Both the position numbers and the translations under genes were made by a program. This document shows, piece by piece, positions 56,710 through 64,000 of a stretch of 64,000 nucleotides of DNA (positions are counted from its first letter, which is position 1; each line of letters opens with the position of its first letter). Source of the DNA: Pseudomonas lurida. Lineage in GTDB: Bacteria; Pseudomonadota; Gammaproteobacteria; Pseudomonadales; Pseudomonadaceae. The notes beneath the pieces were generated by a model. It did not search any database. It was given only the letters and a program-made list of their open reading frames with translations, and was not told the DNA's origin. The stretch is taken from contig NZ_PDJB01000001.1 in NCBI RefSeq assembly GCF_002563895.1, forward strand, positions 4,447,501 to 4,511,500, given 5' to 3'.

Positions 56710-57453
56710 CTATACCCCGCCGAAACTGCCGGCCAGGGTGCCGATAATCAGCGCCCAGCCGTCCACCAGCACAAACAGCATGATCTTGAACGGCAACGAG
56801 ATGATCAGCGGCGACAGCATCATCATACCCATGGCCATCAGCACGCTCGCCACCACCAGGTCGATGATCAGGAACGGAATGAAGATCATGAAGCCGATCT
56901 GGAACGCGGTCTTCAACTCCGACGTGACGAACGCCGGCACCAGGATGGTCAGGGGCGCCTGGTCCGGGGTGGCGATGTCGGTCCGCTTGGACAGGCGCAT
57001 GAACAGCTCAAGGTCGCTGGAGCGAGTCTGCGACAGCATGAAATCCTTGATCGGGCCTTGGGCCTTGTCGATCGCGTCCTGGGCCGTCATTTTCTCTGCC
57101 AGGTAGGGTTGCAGGGCTTGCTGGTTAACCTTGTCGAATACGGGCGCCATGATGAACAGCGTCAAGAACAACGCCATGCCGGTCAGGATCTGGTTCGACG
57201 GGGTCTGCTGCAGCCCCAGGGCCTGGCGCAGGATCGAGAACACGATGATGATCCGCGTGAAGCTGGTCATCAGCATCACGAACGCCGGGATAAAACTCAG
57301 CGCGGTCATGATCAGCAGGATCTGCAGGCTGACCGAATACTCCTGTGCGCCCGCCGCGTTGGTGCCCAGCGTAATGGCCGGGATCGACAGCGGGTCGGCG
57401 CCGAACGCCAGTGGCGCCGCCAGCAACAGCATGAGCGTCAATAAAACGCGCAT
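56710..57453 (-). CDS. fliP: Flagellar export gate protein FliP
   Basis: 247 aa with a cleavable signal peptide (about 1-19, ending AFG), then four TM helices. Family signatures are [36 protein letters not shown] and [21 protein letters not shown]. It starts by overlapping the fliO stop by one base. Confidence 0.95.
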   Translation of the reverse strand: MRVLLTLMLLLAAPLAFGADPLSIPAITLGTNAAGAQEYSVSLQILLIMTALSFIPAFVMLMTSFTRIIIVFSILRQALGLQQTPSNQILTGMALFLTLFIMAPVFDKVNQQALQPYLAEKMTAQDAIDKAQGPIKDFMLSQTRSSDLELFMRLSKRTDIATPDQAPLTILVPAFVTSELKTAFQIGFMIFIPFLIIDLVVASVLMAMGMMMLSPLIISLPFKIMLFVLVDGWALIIGTLAGSFGGV

Positions 57454-57896
57454 TACTTCTTATCCTTCTGATCCTTGCCCAGCAACTCCATCAGACGCTG
57501 GGCGAATTCTGGCGTGGCGGACTGGCTCTGGTCCACGTTCACCGGGGTCTTGAGCACATGCAGCGGGGTGATGCGCCCTGGAGTAATGCCCAACAGAATC
57601 TGTTCCTCACCCACTTGCACCAGCACCAGCCGATCACGCGGACCGAGGGCACGGGAACCGATCATCTCGATCACCTGGCCGTTGCCCGGGCCGACGCGCT
57701 GCACGCGGCGCATCAGCCAGGCCAACACAAAAATAAGGCCCACCACCAGCAACAGGCCGAGCACCAGCTGGGTCAATTGCCCACCGATGCCGCTGCTCAC
57801 CACCGGTGCTGCTGCGGCAGTCGCCTGCGCGACCGGCTCAGCCGCGAGGGCGCTCAATGGCAGCGCCAGAAACAGTCCCGCCATCGAATACTTCAT
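57453..57896 (-). CDS. fliO: Flagellar export assembly protein FliO
   Basis: 147 aa. Signal peptide (about 1-18, ALAAEP), one TM helix (about 44-65, [19 protein letters not shown]) and a C-terminal SH3-like FliO domain with [30 protein letters not shown] in part. It helps assemble the FliPQR complex. Sits between fliN (1 bp gap) and fliP (1 bp overlap). Confidence 0.92.
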   Translation of the reverse strand: MKYSMAGLFLALPLSALAAEPVAQATAAAAPVVSSGIGGQLTQLVLGLLLVVGLIFVLAWLMRRVQRVGPGNGQVIEMIGSRALGPRDRLVLVQVGEEQILLGITPGRITPLHVLKTPVNVDQSQSATPEFAQRLMELLGKDQKDKK

Positions 57897-57897
57897 G

Positions 57898-58365
57898 TCA
57901 GCGCAACTTCTTGATGCGTTCGCTCGGGCTGATCACGTCCGTCAGGCGGATGCCGAACTTCTCGTTGACCACGACCACTTCGCCGTGGGCGATCAAGGTG
58001 CCGTTGACCAGCACGTCCAGCGGCTCACCAGCCAGGCGGTCGAGTTCGATCACCGAGCCCTGGTTGAGTTGCAGCAGGTTGCGGATGTTGATCTCGGTGC
58101 TGCCCACTTCCATGGAAATCGACACCGGGATGTCGAGGATCACGTCCAGGTTCGGGCCGTCGAGCGTCACCGGGTCGTTGTTTTTCGGCACGCTGCCGAA
58201 TTCTTCCATGGGCAGGCGGTTGCCAGCCGGTGCGGTGGCCGCGTCAGCCGCCAGCAGCGCATCGATATCGTCCTGGCCAACATCGCCGGTTTCTTCCAGG
58301 GCAGCAGCCCATTCGTCAGCCAGGGCCTGGTCTTCGGCGGAAGTGTTTTCGTGTTCGGTAGCCAT
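57898..58365 (-). CDS. fliN: Flagellar motor switch protein FliN
   Basis: 155 aa. A variable acidic N-terminal half (about 1-70) is followed by the SpoA domain: ILDIPVSISMEVGSTEINIRNLLQLNQGSVIELDRLAGEPLDVLVNG is recognised in its parts, and the end VNEKFGIRLTDVISPSERIKKL. Component of the C-ring. ATG 58365 follows GAGGA; the frame opens at 58386. Confidence 0.95.
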   Translation of the reverse strand: MATEHENTSAEDQALADEWAAALEETGDVGQDDIDALLAADAATAPAGNRLPMEEFGSVPKNNDPVTLDGPNLDVILDIPVSISMEVGSTEINIRNLLQLNQGSVIELDRLAGEPLDVLVNGTLIAHGEVVVVNEKFGIRLTDVISPSERIKKLR

Positions 58366-58421
58366 TACATGTCCTCGGCGGAGCAAACATTCATAAATAG
58401 GGTATGCATCATCGGGTTGAG

Positions 58422-59390
58422 TCAGCGACGGTTGATCGGTTCAACCACTTGCAACGCCAGGTTGCCCTTGTGGGAACCGAGCTTGACCTTGAACGACGGC
58501 ACGCCGTTGGCGCGCATGATCATTTCTTCCGGCAATTCGACGGGGATGATGTCCCCCGGCTGCATGTGCAAAATGTCGCGCAAACGCAACTGGCGACGGG
58601 CCACGGTGGCGCTCAGCGGTACGTCGACGTCCAGCAGGTCTTCGCGCAGGGCCTTGACCCAGCGTTCGTCCTGGTCGTCCAGGTCGGACTGGAAGCCGGC
58701 GTCGAGCATCTCGCGCACCGGCTCGATCATCGAGTACGGCATGGTCACGTGCAGGTCGCCGCCACCGCCATCGAGTTCGATGTGGAAGGTCGACACCACA
58801 ATGGCCTCGCTGGGGCCGACGATGTTGGCCATGGCCGGGTTCACTTCCGAGTTGATGTACTCGAAATTGACCTCCATGATCGCTTGCCAGGCTTCCTTCA
58901 AGTCGATGAAGGCCTGCTCCAGCACCATGCGCACCACCCGCAGCTCGGTAGGGGTGAACTCACGGCCTTCGATCTTGGCGTGGCGGCCGTCGCCGCCGAA
59001 GAAGTTGTCCACCAGCTTGAACACCAGCTTGGCATCAAGAATGAACAATGCGGTGCCGCGCAGCGGCTTGATCTTGACCAGGTTGAGGCTGGTCGGCACG
59101 TACAGCGAGTGCACGTACTCGCCAAACTTCATCACCTGCACGCCACCCACGGCCACGTCCGCCGAGCGGCGCAGCATGTTGAACATACTGATCCGGGTAT
59201 AGCGGGCGAAACGCTCGTTGATCATCTCCAGGGTCGGCATGCGTCCACGGACGATGCGATCCTGGCTGGTGAGGTCATAACTTTTGACGCTGCCGGGCTC
59301 GGCAGCCATTTCGGTCTGTACCAGACCATCGTCCACGCCATGCAGCAGCGCGTCGATTTCATCCTGGGACAGCAGGTCTTGCACGGCCAT
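58422..59390 (-). CDS. fliM: Flagellar motor switch protein FliM
   Basis: 322 aa. The N-terminal CheY-P-binding motif LLSQDEIDALLHGVDDG (about 6-20) is followed by the CheC-like middle domain (about 50-225: ERFARYTRISMFNMLRRSADV, FFGGDGRHAKIEGREFTPTELRVV) and a C-terminal SpoA domain (about 240-320). It receives phospho-CheY to reverse rotation. 9 bp after fliL. Confidence 0.96.
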   Translation of the reverse strand: MAVQDLLSQDEIDALLHGVDDGLVQTEMAAEPGSVKSYDLTSQDRIVRGRMPTLEMINERFARYTRISMFNMLRRSADVAVGGVQVMKFGEYVHSLYVPTSLNLVKIKPLRGTALFILDAKLVFKLVDNFFGGDGRHAKIEGREFTPTELRVVRMVLEQAFIDLKEAWQAIMEVNFEYINSEVNPAMANIVGPSEAIVVSTFHIELDGGGGDLHVTMPYSMIEPVREMLDAGFQSDLDDQDERWVKALREDLLDVDVPLSATVARRQLRLRDILHMQPGDIIPVELPEEMIMRANGVPSFKVKLGSHKGNLALQVVEPINRR

Positions 59391-59399
59391 GTCGTGATC

Positions 59400-59900
59400 C
59401 TACTGCAATACGAAGTTAGTGAAGAGCGCCTGCTCGACCACGACTTTGCCGAGTTCCTTCTGGGCCACTTCCTGCACGCTGGCAGTGACCTTCTGGCGCA
59501 GCATTTCCTGGCCCACAGGGGTGGCAAGTGTGTCGAAGCTCTGGCTGGAGAACAGCATCACCAGGTTGTTGCGGATCACTGGCATATGCACCTTGAGGGC
59601 GTCCAGGTCCGACTGGTTGCGCGCCAGCAAGGTGATGCTCACCTGCAGGTAACGCTGACGACCGTTCTGACTGAAGTTGGCGACAAAGGCCGGAAGCATC
59701 GGCTCGAAGATTGCCGGTTGCTTGACGTTACTGGCGGTTTCGGCGGCGGGTGCCGGTTTGCTAGCGCTGCTGTGCATGATGTACCAGGTGCCACCTATCG
59801 AGGCGCCGATGGCCAGGAGCAAGCCCAGGACTATCAACAGGATAAGCTTGAGCTTACCTTTGCCTGCGGGTGCTTTTGCTGCGTCGTCGCTCTTCGCCAT
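59400..59900 (-). CDS. fliL: Flagellar basal body-associated protein FliL
   Basis: 166 aa. Charged Lys/Ala N-terminus, one TM helix (about 17-40, LKLILLIVLGLLLAIGASIGG), a short linker and the periplasmic FliL domain ending VVEQALFTNFVLQ. It supports stators under load. First gene of the fliLMNOPQR-flhB operon behind a strong sigma54 promoter. Confidence 0.93.
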   Translation of the reverse strand: MAKSDDAAKAPAGKGKLKLILLIVLGLLLAIGASIGGTWYIMHSSASKPAPAAETASNVKQPAIFEPMLPAFVANFSQNGRQRYLQVSITLLARNQSDLDALKVHMPVIRNNLVMLFSSQSFDTLATPVGQEMLRQKVTASVQEVAQKELGKVVVEQALFTNFVLQ

Positions 59901-59950
59901 GCCAATAATCCGTCACTATTCGGGGATTCATAGATCTACGGAAAGGCAAG

Positions 59951-59967
59951 AGCAAGTGTTATGCCAG
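59951..59967 (-). promoter_or_regulatory. Sigma54 promoter of the fliL operon
   Basis: Minus strand CTGGCATAACACTTGCT: -24 CTGGCA and -12 TTGCT with GG-N10-GC spacing, close to the consensus YTGGCACG-N4-TTGCW. It lies 51-67 bp upstream of the fliL ATG. Confidence 0.88.
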
Positions 59968-60010
59968 AGTTGTCTGGCAACCGGGGAAGATGGGGCACCA
60001 TCAATCATTT

Positions 60011-60055
60011 GTGGGAGCTGACTCACCGCCATCGCAGGCAAGCCAGCTCCCACAC
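60011..60055. repeat. Compact REP hairpin between fliK and fliL
   Basis: GTGGGAGCTGACTC (from 60011) and GCCAGCTCCCACA (ending about 60054) enclose CATCGCAGGCAA. It lies just downstream of the fliK stop and upstream of the fliL promoter, so it may end the fliK transcript. Confidence 0.8.
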
Positions 60056-60075
60056 TGAGCGTGTTTTGACAGGGA

Positions 60076-61416
60076 TCAGGCGTAGTAGTCGACCGCGCTG
60101 GAGCCGATCACGGTCGACGTCACCGGCGTCACGGCTTCAGCCACATCAGCGTGGTTGCCGCTGTCGCCATTATCACCGCCGCGCCCCCCGCTGCTGCTCA
60201 CGCCACGAGTCTGGGCCTGCTGTTGCTGTTGTTCCTGGCCACGGGATTGGTCGGATACGTTGACGTCCACCTGGCCCATCCCCTGCTGGGCGAACATCTC
60301 CCGCAAGCGGCCCGACTGGCTTTCCAGCGCTTCACGCACCACCGGGTGGGCGCTCATGAAGTTGACCTGGGCCTGCTGGTCGGCAGTCATGTTGACCTTG
60401 ATATCCAGGCGACCGAGCTCAGCCGGCTGCAACTGGATCTCCGCCGACTTGAGGTTGGCACTGGACAGGTACATCACACGGTTGACGATTTCGTCGGTCC
60501 AGCCGCTCTGGTGCATGGCCAGCGGCGCATTGGCCACGGGCGGCAAGGCGTTGGCGGTTTTCGGCGTAGCGGCCTGGGTCAATGCGGCCAGGCGATTGGC
60601 GAAGTCATCCACACGGGTATCGCTGCTGGCGTTCTTCAGGTCCTTGAGACCGTCCTCGATCAGCCCGCTGAATGCCTTGTCGCCGCCCTGGTCGGTGCTG
60701 TCCTTGGTGGCTTGCTGGTCGACCATATTGGCCAGGCCGGCGGCAAAATTCTGCGCGGCGGTCGGCTGATCCTGAGTCGGCGCCGGCGCGGTTTTCGCCG
60801 GAGCCTGACTGCTGGCCGACACATGCCCGCCCTGCTCCATCGCCAGTCGCACGGCCGGCATGGCGTCGAGGGGATCGGCTTCCGGGTCGAAGGCCGGCTT
60901 GGCCTCCTCGGTCGCGGCGACCGGCGCTGCAGCCACCGGCTGGGCTTTCTCATCCTTGGCGGTGGTGACGGGCGCCGGGGTCTCGACCGGCACCGGCACA
61001 GCCACCGGGGTGACGGCGGCAATCAATGCCGGGTCGACCACCGGGTCAGCGGGAGGCTGCTGCACCAGCGTCGGATCGGTAGGTGCGTCGTCATCCTTGC
61101 TGGCACTGTCGTCGGTACTGGCCGGCGGCTTGGCAGGCAAGGTATTGCCGCTATCGGCAACCGCTGGCGTGCTGGCGGCAGGCTTGTCGTTGCCTGATGC
61201 CGGCTTGGCGCTGGCGTCGGACGACTTGCCCGCGGTGGGTTTGGACGCGTTGTCGTCGGCCTTCGCCGTGGGTTTGGAGGCCTGGTTGGCAAACACTTGA
61301 GCGAAGCCAGGGCCCTTGTCCCGTGGGTCCGCAGCCACAGCCGGTGAGTTGGCGGCGGGCGCTTGAGGCTTGGCCGCGGGGGCAGCCTGAAGGAGCGAAT
61401 TCGGGGCGACTGGCAT
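60076..61416 (-). CDS. fliK: Flagellar hook-length control protein FliK
   Basis: 446 aa. A long low-complexity Ala/Pro/Lys/Asp-rich ruler region (about 1-300) is followed by the FliK C-terminal domain with SAEIQLQPAELGRLDIKVNMTADQQAQVNFMSAHPVVREALE in part and LREMFAQQGMGQVDVNVSDQ. It measures the hook and triggers FlhB switching. The frame is open to 61518 (MDIH at 61503), but ATG 61416 is chosen: GGAG lies upstream and the sigma54 promoter at 61468-61484 would be inside the longer version. Confidence 0.92.
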   Translation of the reverse strand: MPVAPNSLLQAAPAAKPQAPAANSPAVAADPRDKGPGFAQVFANQASKPTAKADDNASKPTAGKSSDASAKPASGNDKPAASTPAVADSGNTLPAKPPASTDDSASKDDDAPTDPTLVQQPPADPVVDPALIAAVTPVAVPVPVETPAPVTTAKDEKAQPVAAAPVAATEEAKPAFDPEADPLDAMPAVRLAMEQGGHVSASSQAPAKTAPAPTQDQPTAAQNFAAGLANMVDQQATKDSTDQGGDKAFSGLIEDGLKDLKNASSDTRVDDFANRLAALTQAATPKTANALPPVANAPLAMHQSGWTDEIVNRVMYLSSANLKSAEIQLQPAELGRLDIKVNMTADQQAQVNFMSAHPVVREALESQSGRLREMFAQQGMGQVDVNVSDQSRGQEQQQQQAQTRGVSSSGGRGGDNGDSGNHADVAEAVTPVTSTVIGSSAVDYYA

Positions 61417-61467
61417 AGGTAAAGGTCTCCACTGCATGGGGATCGGGGATGCAGTATCTGGAGGTAG

Positions 61468-61484
61468 AGCAAGAGTCGGGCCAG
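61468..61484 (-). promoter_or_regulatory. Sigma54 promoter of fliK
   Basis: Minus strand CTGGCCCGACTCTTGCT: -24 CTGGCCCG, -12 TTGCT, GG-N10-GC spacing, one mismatch to YTGGCACG-N4-TTGCW. It ends 52 bp before the chosen fliK ATG. Confidence 0.85.
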
Positions 61485-61491
61485 GTTTTGT

Positions 61492-61552
61492 GTGTATATC
61501 CATTATTTGGGCAACCATAGGTAGCCGTTACCGAAGAAACGGATATGTACAC
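61492..61552. repeat. 61-bp minimal inverted repeat related to the composite element
   Basis: GTGTATATCC-N7-GGGCAAC (61492-61515) and GTTACC-N8-GGATATGTACAC (61527-61552) are inverted copies of the outer tips of the 37435-38195 element (GCATATCCGTT...GGTAAC and GTTACC...AACGGATATGTAC), with only 11 bp between. It fills the whole gap between the hptB stop and the fliK promoter. Confidence 0.75.
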
Positions 61553-61554
61553 AA

Positions 61555-61902
61555 TCAAACCTGAAACCGCTGCCGCTCCGACTCATACAACGGCTTCACC
61601 AACGCAAACTCCCGATCAATCTGATCGACCAGCTCCCCCAGATCCCCAACCGCAGACTCAACCGACTCAACCTCCAACCGCTGACACAACTGCGCCAACC
61701 GCACCGCCCCCAAGTTCCCACTGCTCCCCTTGAAGCTGTGCGCAATCCTTCCCAACGCCTTCGCATCATCCCTGGCCTTGCGCAGCGCTTCGACGCGCTT
61801 TTGGGAATCATCGAGAAAGGTATCGAGCAACTTGGGATATTCGCCTTCCATGACTTCCTGCAAACCCGACAGCACCTGCGGGTCCAGATGTAGATCAACC
61901 AC
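61555..61902 (-). CDS. hptB: Histidine phosphotransfer protein HptB
   Basis: 115 aa single Hpt domain, four-helix bundle with the phospho-His in IAHSFKGSSGNLGA (His55). In P. aeruginosa HptB receives phosphate from hybrid kinases such as RetS, PA1611, PA1976 and SagS and passes it to HsbR, encoded 30 bp upstream here. It ends 2 bp before a short inverted repeat. Confidence 0.9.
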   Translation of the reverse strand: MVDLHLDPQVLSGLQEVMEGEYPKLLDTFLDDSQKRVEALRKARDDAKALGRIAHSFKGSSGNLGAVRLAQLCQRLEVESVESAVGDLGELVDQIDREFALVKPLYESERQRFQV

Positions 61903-61932
61903 TTGCTCGCTCCTTGATCAAGAATCGGCGGA

Positions 61933-63651
61933 TTATGCCAGAGCGCCCCAGGAAAACTCCACGCAGACACTGCGCCCTCCATCGGACCAGCGTACATCGC
62001 TGCTCAACTGACGCACCAGGCTCAAGCCCCGGCCAGACAGGCGGTCGATACCCAGGGGCCGCGCCAGCACCTGCTCCACATCGAACCCCGGGCCACTGTC
62101 TTCGACGCGCAGGGTCAGCTTGCCGCCTGCCTCGGTCGGTACGACCTGCACATGCACGCGTATGTAGCCGCTATTGAGCTGCGCCAGGCGGTCATTACGC
62201 TGGCGGTAATACTCGGCGAACCCTCGTGCATCGCATTTGAGCCGTGAATCCAGGCCCAGCACGCCATGCTCCAGGGCATTGGAATACAACTCGGCCATCA
62301 CGCTGTAGAGCGCCCCGCTCTGCTCCCGCAGGCCGTGGATCTCCAGCAATAGCTGCAGCAGGTACGGCAAAGGGTTGTAACGCTTTAGGGTCTCCGCACG
62401 GAATTCGAAACTCACCGACCAATCCAGCGGGCACGACTGCCCGCTGTCGGCATACAACGGCCCGGTGGCACGCAGTTGCTGGCCGGTGTGCAGGGTGATT
62501 TCCACCATGCTCACGTCATCCCGCGCCTCGCCTCGAAAGGCCGCCAGGGCCCGTTCAATGTCTTCAAACAAACGGTCAGGCTCGCGGTTGTCGGCGAACA
62601 CCTGCTGCAAGCGTTCGGCGCCGAACAACTGGTCATTGGCATCGGCGGTATCCAACACCCCATCGGACAGCAGGAACACCCGATCGCCCAACGCCATGGG
62701 CCAGACTTCGGTGCGATCATCAAAGGCTTCGGCCGACAGCACCCCCAACGGCAAATGCCGTGACGCCAGCGGCGTGCGCTTGCCGGTGGCGACTTCATGC
62801 ACATAACCATCGGGCATGCCGCCGTTCCACACCTCCACCACCCGCCGCTGCGTGCTCAGGCACAGCAAGGTGGCGCAGCAGAACATGTCCACCGGCAGGA
62901 TGCGCTTGAGCTTGGCGTTCATCTCCCGCAGGGTCTGTGCCAGGCCGTAACCCTTGGCGGTCATGCCGTAGAACACTTCCGCCAGGGGCATGGCCCCCAC
63001 CGCTGCCGGCAAGCCATGACCGGTGAAGTCTCCGAGCAGCACGTGCATATCGCCAGAGGGGGTGTAGGCCGCCAGCAACAGGTCGCCATTGAACAGCGCA
63101 TAGGGCGATTGCAGGTAGCGGATATTCGGCGCGGCATTGATGCAACCGGAATGCGCGACCTTATCGAACACCGCCTTGGCCACCCGCTGCTCATGCAGGA
63201 GATAGCCGTGATGCTTGGCGATCAGGTCGCGCTGCTGCAAGACCGTGGCCTGCAACCGACGCAGGCGATCCATGGCATTGATCTTGGCGGCCAGGATCAG
63301 CTGGTTATAGGGCTTGGGTAAAAAGTCATCGCCGCCAGCATCCAGGCACTGGGCAAGCGCTTCGCTCTCGCGCAGCGACGTGAGGAAGATCAGCGGCACC
63401 AATTCTTCACCCGCCAATTGCTTGATCCGGCGCGCCGCCTCAAAGCCGTCCATCACCGGCATCAGCGCGTCCATCAACACCAGCTGCGGACGCTCGCGGG
63501 TAAACACCTCCACCGCCTCAGCGCCGTTGGTGGCGGTGAGTACCTGATGGCCCTGGCGCCGCACGATGGTCGACAGCAACAGCAGATCGGCGGCACTGTC
63601 TTCGGCGATCAGGATCGTCAGCGGTTCAAGAACCGGGGCCAGGACGCTCAA
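61933..63651 (-). CDS. hsbR: Response regulator/phosphatase/anti-sigma kinase HsbR
   Basis: 572 aa. Receiver (about 12-130) with phospho-Asp61 (LMDALMPVMDG), PP2C/SpoIIE phosphatase domain (about 175-390: GDLLLAAYTPSGDMHVLLGDFTGHGLPAAVGA in part, LLSDGVLD), and a C-terminal HATPase of the anti-sigma-kinase type (about 430-570: AELYSNALEHGV, VEDSGPGF, GRGLSLVRQL). It switches HsbA between phospho- and dephospho-forms, tying it to FlgM or HsbD. The start is TTG 63651 overlapping the hsbA stop (TTGA); there is no better start. Confidence 0.92.
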   Translation of the reverse strand: MSVLAPVLEPLTILIAEDSAADLLLLSTIVRRQGHQVLTATNGAEAVEVFTRERPQLVLMDALMPVMDGFEAARRIKQLAGEELVPLIFLTSLRESEALAQCLDAGGDDFLPKPYNQLILAAKINAMDRLRRLQATVLQQRDLIAKHHGYLLHEQRVAKAVFDKVAHSGCINAAPNIRYLQSPYALFNGDLLLAAYTPSGDMHVLLGDFTGHGLPAAVGAMPLAEVFYGMTAKGYGLAQTLREMNAKLKRILPVDMFCCATLLCLSTQRRVVEVWNGGMPDGYVHEVATGKRTPLASRHLPLGVLSAEAFDDRTEVWPMALGDRVFLLSDGVLDTADANDQLFGAERLQQVFADNREPDRLFEDIERALAAFRGEARDDVSMVEITLHTGQQLRATGPLYADSGQSCPLDWSVSFEFRAETLKRYNPLPYLLQLLLEIHGLREQSGALYSVMAELYSNALEHGVLGLDSRLKCDARGFAEYYRQRNDRLAQLNSGYIRVHVQVVPTEAGGKLTLRVEDSGPGFDVEQVLARPLGIDRLSGRGLSLVRQLSSDVRWSDGGRSVCVEFSWGALA

Positions 63652-63953
63652 CTGATGTCGAACAGTTTGTCGAAGTTGGAGATGGCGAGGATCTTGCGCA
63701 CATCGGAGTTGCTGTTGACTACGCTGACTTGCGACTCGTCGCCACCGGCGTGATCACGCAGCAGCAGGAGCATGCCCAGGGCCGAACTGTCCATGTAGGT
63801 GGTTTCCTTCAAGTCGACGACGTACAACTCAGGCACTTTATAGTAACGCTCGTAGGCATCGCGAAACGCTTGGTGGCTGCCGAAATCGAACCGGCCTCTT
63901 ATGGCGATCGTCAATTTGGTCCCATCCAGGGATACTTCTGACTCGACTGACAT
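63648..63953 (-). CDS. hsbA: Anti-anti-sigma factor HsbA (STAS domain)
   Basis: 101 aa STAS domain with the phospho-acceptor region TTYMDSSALGML; Ser56 matches the phosphorylation site known in P. aeruginosa HsbA. Unphosphorylated HsbA binds FlgM and frees FliA; phosphorylated HsbA binds the diguanylate cyclase HsbD. The ATG at 63953 follows AAGGAAG. First of the hsbA-hsbR-hptB run; its promoter lies at or beyond the window edge. Confidence 0.93.
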   Translation of the reverse strand: MSVESEVSLDGTKLTIAIRGRFDFGSHQAFRDAYERYYKVPELYVVDLKETTYMDSSALGMLLLLRDHAGGDESQVSVVNSNSDVRKILAISNFDKLFDIS

Positions 63954-64000
63954 GCGACTGCTTCCTTGTCATTGGCAATGACACAAGGTTTAGCAGGCGA

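Noticed and set aside
61417..61518. Longer fliK N-terminus (starts at 61503 or 61518)
   Set aside because: No ribosome site, it overlaps the inverted repeat at 61492-61552, and it would place the strong sigma54 promoter inside the coding region.

Overview
The window looks like chromosomal DNA of a fluorescent Pseudomonas of the P. fluorescens group. The evidence is a pyoverdine chromophore synthetase locus (pvdL, pvdG, pvdS), an acyclic terpene (atu) operon, GC-rich coding with typical Pseudomonas codon use, abundant REP-type GTGGGAGC...GCTCCCAC palindromes, and a flagellar/chemotaxis locus in the order known from P. aeruginosa. No tRNA, rRNA, CRISPR array, prophage or transposase was seen.

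Layout. (1) 1-6 kb: the start of an AmpDh3-like amidase runs off the left edge. It is followed by a periplasmic disulfide-handling cluster: the divergent two-component system dsbRS, then dsbD, a membrane-anchored TlpA/DsbE-like thioredoxin, and dsbG. (2) 6-20.6 kb: the 4293-residue NRPS gene pvdL (acyl-AMP ligase, three amino-acid modules, one epimerase) and thioesterase pvdG lie opposite the iron-starvation sigma gene pvdS. The intergenic region holds a Fur/sigma70 promoter for pvdS, a PvdS-type promoter for pvdG-pvdL, and a 17-codon upstream ORF overlapping the pvdG start. (3) 20.7-21.5 kb: a lone periplasmic solute-binding protein. (4) 21.6-30.7 kb: atuR and atuABCDEF, with two mirror-image palindromic operators; a repeat fragment separates atuE from atuF. 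(5) 30.7-37.3 kb: housekeeping genes (exonuclease, ppnP, MOSC protein), cheV with a FliA promoter, a small helical protein, a NarL-type two-component pair and a YegS-like lipid kinase. (6) 37.4-38.2 kb: a 761-bp composite inverted repeat without coding capacity. (7) 38.2-64 kb: an almost continuous minus-strand flagellar/chemotaxis locus. In transcription order it runs hsbA-hsbR-hptB, fliK, fliLMNOPQR-flhB, a cold-shock-domain/FKBP cassette, flhA-flhF-fleN-fliA, cheYZAB, motCD, parC-parP-cheW and a DUF2802 gene.

How it works together. The flagellar block encodes the export gate (FlhAB, FliOPQR), C-ring switch (FliMN), hook-length control (FliK), polar placement and number control (FlhF, FleN), the late sigma factor (FliA), the MotCD stator, and the core chemosensory pathway with its polar-localisation proteins ParC/ParP. 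Sigma54 (GG-N10-GC) promoters precede fliK, fliL and flhA, and a FliA promoter precedes cheV, which fits the known flagellar hierarchy. The HptB-HsbR-HsbA relay links this block to the planktonic/sessile switch. The pyoverdine genes form an iron-responsive unit in which Fur controls pvdS and PvdS controls pvdG-pvdL.

Most unusual points: the nested 761-bp inverted repeat, whose two halves keep the same hairpins with different but complementary stem sequences; the uORF coupled to pvdG; the cold-shock gene cluster, including a decayed copy, between flhB and flhA; and the four-fold linker motif in CheA.
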